Below are positions 39,122-42,851 of a stretch of DNA of 42,851 nucleotides, one piece after another (position 1 is the stretch's first letter; each line of letters starts with the position of its first letter). The position numbers and the translations under genes are program-made. Under the pieces are notes generated by a model. The model was not told the origin of the DNA. It made no database searches and saw only the letters and a program-made list of their open reading frames with translations. Origin of the DNA: Candidatus Saganbacteria bacterium (lineage in GTDB: Bacteria > Margulisbacteria > WOR-1 > JAPLLA01); NCBI GenBank assembly GCA_026387795.1, contig JAPLLA010000052.1, positions 1 to 42,851 of the forward strand, read 5' to 3'.

Positions 39122-39793
39122 TTAGCTATAATATCCAGGGGGAGGAAAACCTTCTAAACCTTGGCCATAAACCTCTTGAAATAAGAGGAATCCCAGAGTA
39201 AGAGAATTTACATCTTTAACCACCCGGCTATGAACTGTTTCGGAAAGCGGATGCAATGCAACTGCACTTGGCATACGCGGGGAAGAAACAAGATTGGGAT
39301 CCATTTCAAGCCCAGGAATAGTAATACTTAAAACCAAACGGCCACAATATCCTCTTCCTACAATTTCCCAAGGATAGTAAGTATCTTGCGGTCCATCTCT
39401 TAAAAAGTGGGCTACTTTTGCTAAATCCTGTTCTTGTGTCCCACTAATAGGATGGTAATCGATATGTGGAGCAACACCCGCTGTTGCCATATGATAAAGC
39501 CCCTGGCAGGACTGCCACGGTTGTACAGATTGTATTCTGGAAAGAGCCGCAATAAATGGAAGAATAAGGGGATCGATCTGACCAAATTTTTCCGTAAAAG
39601 CAGGATCAGTAAAGTGCGTGTATTCCGGGGAAGCCAAAAGAGTAGCATAAGCCGCTCTAAGCTGTTCGGCAGTTTCTAAAAGTACTTGGTTCGCCGGCCG
39701 GACAGTTTGAGTCTTTTCTAATTTATCGAATTTCCAGTCCCAAGAACGCCTTGGTAACTGTGTATGTACTTTTAAAGGCAGGCCCGCATCCAT
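39122..39793 (-). CDS. Unknown protein under a sigma-28-like promoter
   Basis: The open frame reaches 39841, but the sigma-28-like promoter (39813-39839) lies inside that extension, and the ATG at 39793 has GGAG eight nt upstream, so the protein is taken as 223 aa starting MDAGLPLKVHTQLP. No family was recognised. Visible features are a helical first half (QVLLETAEQLRAAYATLLAS), a His-containing stretch MATAGVAPHIDYHP, and a Pro/Gly-rich end QGLEGFPPPGYYS. No signal peptide or membrane segment. Its composition (Pro/Gly/His) resembles that of the other proteins behind this promoter type rather than its mobile-type neighbours. Confidence 0.6.
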   Translation of the reverse strand: MDAGLPLKVHTQLPRRSWDWKFDKLEKTQTVRPANQVLLETAEQLRAAYATLLASPEYTHFTDPAFTEKFGQIDPLILPFIAALSRIQSVQPWQSCQGLYHMATAGVAPHIDYHPISGTQEQDLAKVAHFLRDGPQDTYYPWEIVGRGYCGRLVLSITIPGLEMDPNLVSSPRMPSAVALHPLSETVHSRVVKDVNSLTLGFLLFQEVYGQGLEGFPPPGYYS

Positions 39794-39812
39794 ATAAATA
39801 TCTCCTATATAT

Positions 39813-39839
39813 ATATCGAGAGCTTTTAGGTGGGATTTC
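39813..39839 (-). promoter_or_regulatory. Sigma-28-like promoter of the 223-aa protein gene
   Basis: GAAA (39836-39839 on the minus strand), 15 nt, then CTCGATAT (39813-39820) and an AT run. The predicted start is just before GGAG of the Shine-Dalgarno. Confidence 0.55.
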
Positions 39840-39845
39840 AAAAAG

Positions 39846-39885
39846 AAAAGCCTTCACCGATTAAAAGCCGAATGGAGGCTTTTTT
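39846..39885. terminator. Repeated terminator hairpin, copy 2
   Basis: AAAAGCCTTCA...TGGAGGCTTTTTT, loop region CCGATTAAAAGCCGAA. T-rich on both strands. It lies between RhuM-Fic (ends 39911) and the sigma-28-like promoter. Confidence 0.7.
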
Positions 39886-39910
39886 GTTGGAATCACTACA
39901 TAGCGGTTTT

Positions 39911-40888
39911 TTAGGCTCCCATCAATAACATCAGTAAACCAATCATTTTTTCTTTATTTTTTGGATGACTTTCTGCAATAAGAAGGGTCAATACAGCTAA
40001 CGCCATAGGGGTGATTTTTTGTAAATTTAACCTGCCAATTTTTCTTAAAAACCATACAAAAGCAAAAGCTCCGCTCCGTTTATTTTCGTCAACAAAGGGG
40101 TGGTCTTTGACCAAAAAATAAAGAAGGTGCGCAGCTTTTTCTTCAACACCTAAATAAAGGTCTCTGCCTCCAAAAGTCTGCATTACATTGCCAACAATCC
40201 CCTCAAGAGAACCTTCTTTGCGCTCCAAAGCAAAAAGGTTACTAGCCTCCCCTTTCTTTTGCAATTCCGCCTTAAGCTCCATGATGCCTGTCGCAAGTTC
40301 ACTTGCAGCAAGTACAACCTTTTTCTTGGTTATTTTCTCCCCACTAAAACGCCCCCTATCATAAGCACTAAGCAAAAACCAAGTATCAGCAAAAACCTTG
40401 ATGAGGTCTAAAATACTTGATGTGCCTATTTTTGAATCTGTAGGGAGAAGGGCCTGAACATGTCTTACGGCTTTCATGAATGAATCGTAATTTCTAGCAA
40501 TGCGCCTTTTATTAATAGTAAAACCTTTTAAAAGGTGTTCTCGAAGAACTTTAGTTGCCCATTGGCGAAAAATTGTCGCTTTTTTACTATTCACTCTATA
40601 CCCAATCGATAAAATCATGTCTAGATTAAAATATTCAACCTGACGAGTAACCCTTCGGCCCCCTTCTTTTTGAACTGTTGTAAATTTTGCAACAGTTGAA
40701 TCTTTTAGCTCCTCTGTTTTCAAGATATTATTGATATGGCGGGAAATGCCAGATCTATCCGTTTCAAAAAGTGCTGCAATCTGATTAAGCGTCGCCCAAA
40801 TAGTCTCATGCCCTTTATCTGCCTTAAGCTCAAGCGCACCAGAAGGACCCCTATAAATAACTGCCTTATTAACACTTTTCTTCTTCAT
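39911..40888 (-). CDS. RhuM-Fic family protein
   Basis: 325 aa. The N-terminal half is the virulence-RhuM domain with a winged-HTH-like start (TIWATLNQIAALFETDRSGISRHI) and STVAKFTTVQKEGGRRVTRQVEYFNLDMILSIGYRVNS. The C-terminal half is Fic/Doc-like with HPFVDENKRSGAFAFVWFL (residues 263-281). The Fic core is HPFx(D/E)GNxxR; here the Gly is Glu (E268) while H263, D267, N269 and R271 remain. Function unknown; AMP-transfer activity would be doubtful if the Gly is essential. No Shine-Dalgarno is evident. An imperfect palindrome is inside the gene (40673-40697), and the boundary motif is 10 nt upstream of the start. Confidence 0.85.
   Translation of the reverse strand: MKKKSVNKAVIYRGPSGALELKADKGHETIWATLNQIAALFETDRSGISRHINNILKTEELKDSTVAKFTTVQKEGGRRVTRQVEYFNLDMILSIGYRVNSKKATIFRQWATKVLREHLLKGFTINKRRIARNYDSFMKAVRHVQALLPTDSKIGTSSILDLIKVFADTWFLLSAYDRGRFSGEKITKKKVVLAASELATGIMELKAELQKKGEASNLFALERKEGSLEGIVGNVMQTFGGRDLYLGVEEKAAHLLYFLVKDHPFVDENKRSGAFAFVWFLRKIGRLNLQKITPMALAVLTLLIAESHPKNKEKMIGLLMLLMGA
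40673..40697. repeat. Inverted repeat inside the RhuM-Fic gene
   Basis: AACTGTTGTAAA-T-TTTGCAACAGTT: 12-bp arms with one mismatch. The core GAACTGT(T/C)G is shared with the palindrome in the BRO gene, in a different protein and a different reading frame. Confidence 0.7.
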
Positions 40889-40898
40889 GCATGCTATA

Positions 40899-40915
40899 TG
40901 AGCAATTCGCTTTTA
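40899..40915 (+). repeat. Boundary motif between DUF1016 and RhuM-Fic genes
   Basis: TGAGCAATTCGCTTTTA overlaps the last codon and stop of the DUF1016 gene and is 10 nt upstream of the RhuM-Fic start. Confidence 0.6.
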
Positions 40916-41905
40916 TGGCATAAATCTACTTACTGCTTGTTCTAGCAGTTTTTTGTCTGGGAGAGAAAGCCTATATTTTGAAGCAAACAATTTATTGGAA
41001 ATCCCTCCAAGCGCATATTCAACCAAAACCTGGTCCTTATCTGCACCCAAAACAATCCCGATTGGAGCATTGTCATCTGCTGACATTTCTTCTTTTTTGA
41101 AATAATTGAGGTATAGATTCATCTGCCCAATGTCTTGATGATTAACCATCCCAATCTTTAGATCTATCAGCACAAAACATTTCAGTATCCGATGGTAAAA
41201 AACCAGATCCACATAAAAATGCTTGTTATTTAACGTAATTCGGAACTGACGAGCCACAAAAGAGAACCCCCTACCCAACTCCAGTAAAAACCTTTGCATA
41301 TTATCAATAATTTTTTGTTCCAGCTCTTTTTCGGAATAATGATAATCGTCGGGAAACCCTAAAAATTCTAGAATATACGGCTCCTTAACTAAATCTTTTG
41401 GCTTTTCTATGGAATGTCCCTTATTTGCAAGTCTACGTATCCCTCTTTTATCTTTACTCAAAGCCAGGCGCTCAAAAAGCATGGAATTTATCTGGCGCTC
41501 CAAAGCCCTAACGCTCCATCGGCAGGCAAGACATTCTTTCTCATAAAAGGAACGGGCAATATCGTTTTCGACAGAAAGTAAAGCCACTATATGAGACCAG
41601 GATAAAATGGCAGACACTGTCTGCCATTTTGAGTATGCAACATAGAAATTCCGCATATTTAATACATTGCGGCGGGAAAATCCCTTGCCATAACAATGTT
41701 TTAAATCCCTAGACAATCGATCAAGGAGATTTGTGCCATACTCTGCACATTTCTTATTCTTCTGCTCATAGATAACAATGTATCTTCCAATTTACCAATA
41801 GGTCTTAACTAAAACCGCATTAACCTCTCGGAAAACTTTTTGCCTGGCTTGCTCCAATAGGTTCCCGATAGATGTAATAAGATACCTATAATTATTGTTT
41901 TTCAT
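40913..41905 (-). pseudogene. DUF1016/YhcG PD-(D/E)XK nuclease family gene with one nonsense codon
   Basis: A 330-codon frame starts at ATG 41905 (GGAGGAG upstream) and reads MKNNNYRYLITSIGNLLEQA..VLVKTYW, then TAA (41792-41794), then IGRYIVIYEQ and on without break to 40913. In YhcG proteins this place reads YWxIG, with Gln common, so a CAA-to-TAA change is the likely lesion. The rest is normal: LSWSH motif, the PDDEXK core FYVDLVFYHRILKCFVLIDLKIG, and GIVLGADKDQVLVEYALGG. A TTG at 41716 could restart translation of the C-terminal 267 residues. YhcG proteins are linked to toxin-antitoxin or defence functions, not well defined. A perfect 27-bp palindrome lies within (41604-41630). Confidence 0.85.
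41604..41630. repeat. Perfect palindrome inside the DUF1016 gene
   Basis: AAAATGGCAGACA-C-TGTCTGCCATTTT: 13-bp arms around one base, in the codons for SKWQTVSAILS, a conserved motif of the family. Confidence 0.85.
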
Positions 41906-41929
41906 TTTCTCCTCCTTGGTGTAGTTATA

Positions 41930-41949
41930 TGAGCAATTTGGTTTCCCGC
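41930..41949 (+). repeat. Boundary motif upstream of the DUF1016 gene, with repeat-rich intergenic
   Basis: TGAGCAATTTGGTTTCCCGC begins 25 nt upstream of the DUF1016 start. The following gene-free stretch (41950-42066) holds a GC-rich hairpin (CCCGCCTTGGCGGGAC), then CCCGCTTTTAGGAGTGAAAA and GGATTTTTCGGCGGTGTG, similar to stretches near 19400-19430 and 39073. Confidence 0.6.
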
Positions 41950-42066
41950 CTTCGCCCTTCGTCCCGCCTTGGCGGGACTCGTGGCTACGGCGGGTAAACC
42001 CGCTTTTAGGAGTGAAAACTGTAGGATTTTTCGGCGGTGTGTTGAAAATTACGACAGAAGCAAAAG

Positions 42067-42106
42067 AAAAGCCCCCACTGGTTAAAAACCGAATGAAGGC
42101 TTTTTT
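42067..42106. terminator. Repeated terminator hairpin, copy 3
   Basis: AAAAGCCCCCA, CTGGTTAAAAACCGAA, TGAAGGCTTTTTT. The outer stem is less well paired than in the other copies. It ends the small outer-membrane gene on the minus strand. Confidence 0.65.
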
Positions 42107-42128
42107 ATTGAGACTAAATCAATTTACA

Positions 42129-42545
42129 CTAAAAATACAAATTCACTGCCACGCGTGTTATAGGAAAAACGTTCGTGGTAGTAGCCCCTGCATAGTTTTC
42201 TGAATTAAGAATCGATATGTCGCCCCCAACCGAAAGATTCGGCTGGACCATGGTAGACATCCCGTAAGTTAAGCCTACGGTACTGTAATCATTGGGCTGA
42301 TCCGTTTCATAATATAAACCCATCTTGGTTTGGACATTTCCCAGCTTGGCCAAGTTAAGGTCAGCCTTTACCAAATAATCGGTTACCCCATAATAAATTG
42401 AGTATCCAAAATATCCGGAGAGGCTGTCATTAAACTGCTGGCCTATGGTTGCCCACTCACCCCACATACCAATGCTCAGCGCTTGGGCACTTACCGGCAC
42501 CAAAAGCATGGTCAGACCTAAGAAAACTAAAAACAGCTTTTTCAA
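42129..42545 (-). CDS. Small outer-membrane-type protein, paralogue 1
   Basis: 138 aa with a signal peptide (KKLFLVFLGLTMLLVPVSAQA) and a mature region of short alternating strands (GYSIYYGVTDYLVKADLNLA, TKMGLYYETD, YSTVGLTYGMSTMV, NLSVGGDISIL) ending in VAVNLYF with a terminal Phe, as in outer-membrane barrels. The start codon is TTG at 42545, fixed by AGAGGTGAT six nt upstream. Promoter TTGACA-N17-CATTAT lies above it. The next gene on the same strand, cut by the window end, encodes a close paralogue, so this is a tandem duplication. Function unknown. Confidence 0.7.
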   Translation of the reverse strand: MKKLFLVFLGLTMLLVPVSAQALSIGMWGEWATIGQQFNDSLSGYFGYSIYYGVTDYLVKADLNLAKLGNVQTKMGLYYETDQPNDYSTVGLTYGMSTMVQPNLSVGGDISILNSENYAGATTTNVFPITRVAVNLYF

Positions 42546-42580
42546 AAAATATCACCTCTCTTTCATAATAGAATAACCAG

Positions 42581-42609
42581 ATAATGGCTGTATTTGAAAA
42601 AGTTGTCAA
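42581..42609 (-). promoter_or_regulatory. Sigma-70-type promoter of the small outer-membrane gene
   Basis: TTGACA (42604-42609), 17 nt, CATTAT (42581-42586), on the minus strand. Confidence 0.6.
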
Positions 42610-42613
42610 CAAG

Positions 42614-42653
42614 AAAAGCCTCTACCGGTTAAAAACCGAATAGAGGCTTTTTT
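42614..42653. terminator. Repeated terminator hairpin, copy 4
   Basis: AAAAGCCTCTA, inner CGGTT/AACCG, TAGAGGCTTTTTT: the best-paired of the four copies. It separates the two outer-membrane paralogues. Confidence 0.8.
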
Positions 42654-42674
42654 GTGAGAACTAAACCAAATTAA

Positions 42675-42851
42675 CTAAAAATATAAATTCACTGCCAAGC
42701 GTGCTGTCGGCAGAATATCGGTAATAGCTGTCCCCCCATTGGTGGTCCTTGAATCAACTAGCGTAATATCGCCGCCAACTGAAAGGTTAGGTTTTACCAT
42801 GGCAGAAACACCCCAGGTTAATCCTAATGCAGTGTTATTCAGCGAACAACC
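42675..42851 (-). CDS. Small outer-membrane-type protein, paralogue 2 (5' end outside window)
   Basis: 58 C-terminal residues are seen, ending in a TAG at 42675-42677. ALGLTWGVSAMV-KPNLSVGGDITLVDS aligns without gaps to VGLTYGMSTMV-QPNLSVGGDISILNS of the gene at 42129, and both end AVNLYF. The start is beyond the window end. Confidence 0.75.
   Translation of the reverse strand, partial: GCSLNNTALGLTWGVSAMVKPNLSVGGDITLVDSRTTNGGTAITDILPTARLAVNLYF

Noticed and set aside
39794-39841. Longer start (MKSHLKAL) of the unknown gene at 39122
   Set aside because: The extension contains the sigma-28-like promoter, while the inner ATG has a GGAG Shine-Dalgarno.

Overview
This 42.9 kb window looks like chromosome from an uncultivated, AT-leaning, diderm bacterium. 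A TamB/Omp85 pair, several small outer-membrane barrels, an RseC protein and signal-peptide proteins point to an outer membrane. Housekeeping genes are complete and ordinary (gmk-rpoZ-coaBC-priA-def-fmt; rsmG-parA-parB). Gene content resembles candidate lineages of the Margulisbacteria/Saganbacteria (WOR-1) kind, but that placement is a guess from style, not a tested assignment. No rRNA, tRNA, CRISPR array or IS transposase was seen.

Layout. 1-4219 (minus): an operon of a GAF-like/GNAT-like protein, a class I methyltransferase and a truncated membrane sensor (probable histidine kinase). Divergent from it is a peptidoglycan-binding-domain protein (4389-5132). 5178-8746 (minus): larE, rseC and a copper-type P-ATPase that has lost its catalytic residues. 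8883-13439: biotin genes, bioC-bioH on minus and bioB-bioF-bioD on plus. 13436-17287 (minus): a protein with a degenerate HATPase-like end and a GH57 family protein sit between bioD and bioA (17593-18840). 18841-19523: an S23/Avd-like four-helix-bundle gene inside inverted arrays of a decamer repeat. 19508-20720: 3D-domain protein, small barrel, ferredoxin. 20740-26681 (minus): the housekeeping operon. 26763-37077 (plus): outer-membrane barrel, tamB, bamA/tamA, rsmG, parA, parB. 37140-42851: accessory region with a secreted protein behind a poly-G promoter, BRO, an unknown protein, RhuM-Fic, a nonsense-mutated DUF1016/YhcG gene, and two tandem small outer-membrane paralogues (the second cut by the window end).

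Cross-cutting signals. (1) Four or five genes of unknown function share sigma-28-like promoters (GAAA, 14-15 nt, nCGATAT/A), which suggests one regulon. (2) Many housekeeping genes have a -10 box 8-9 nt before the start codon and no Shine-Dalgarno, suggesting leaderless transcripts, whereas the accessory and envelope genes have strong Shine-Dalgarno sites. (3) Four unrelated accessory genes (four-helix, BRO, RhuM-Fic, DUF1016) each have the same short motif AGCAATTYGSTTT just upstream and a long inverted repeat inside the coding sequence, as if they were single-gene cassettes of one unrecognised mobile system. (4) bioD has no usable start codon, but a slippery U-UUA-AAA near the end of bioF would put ribosomes in its frame. 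(5) Several non-autonomous repeat families are present: REP-like doublets, a MITE-like element, decamer arrays and a recurring terminator hairpin.
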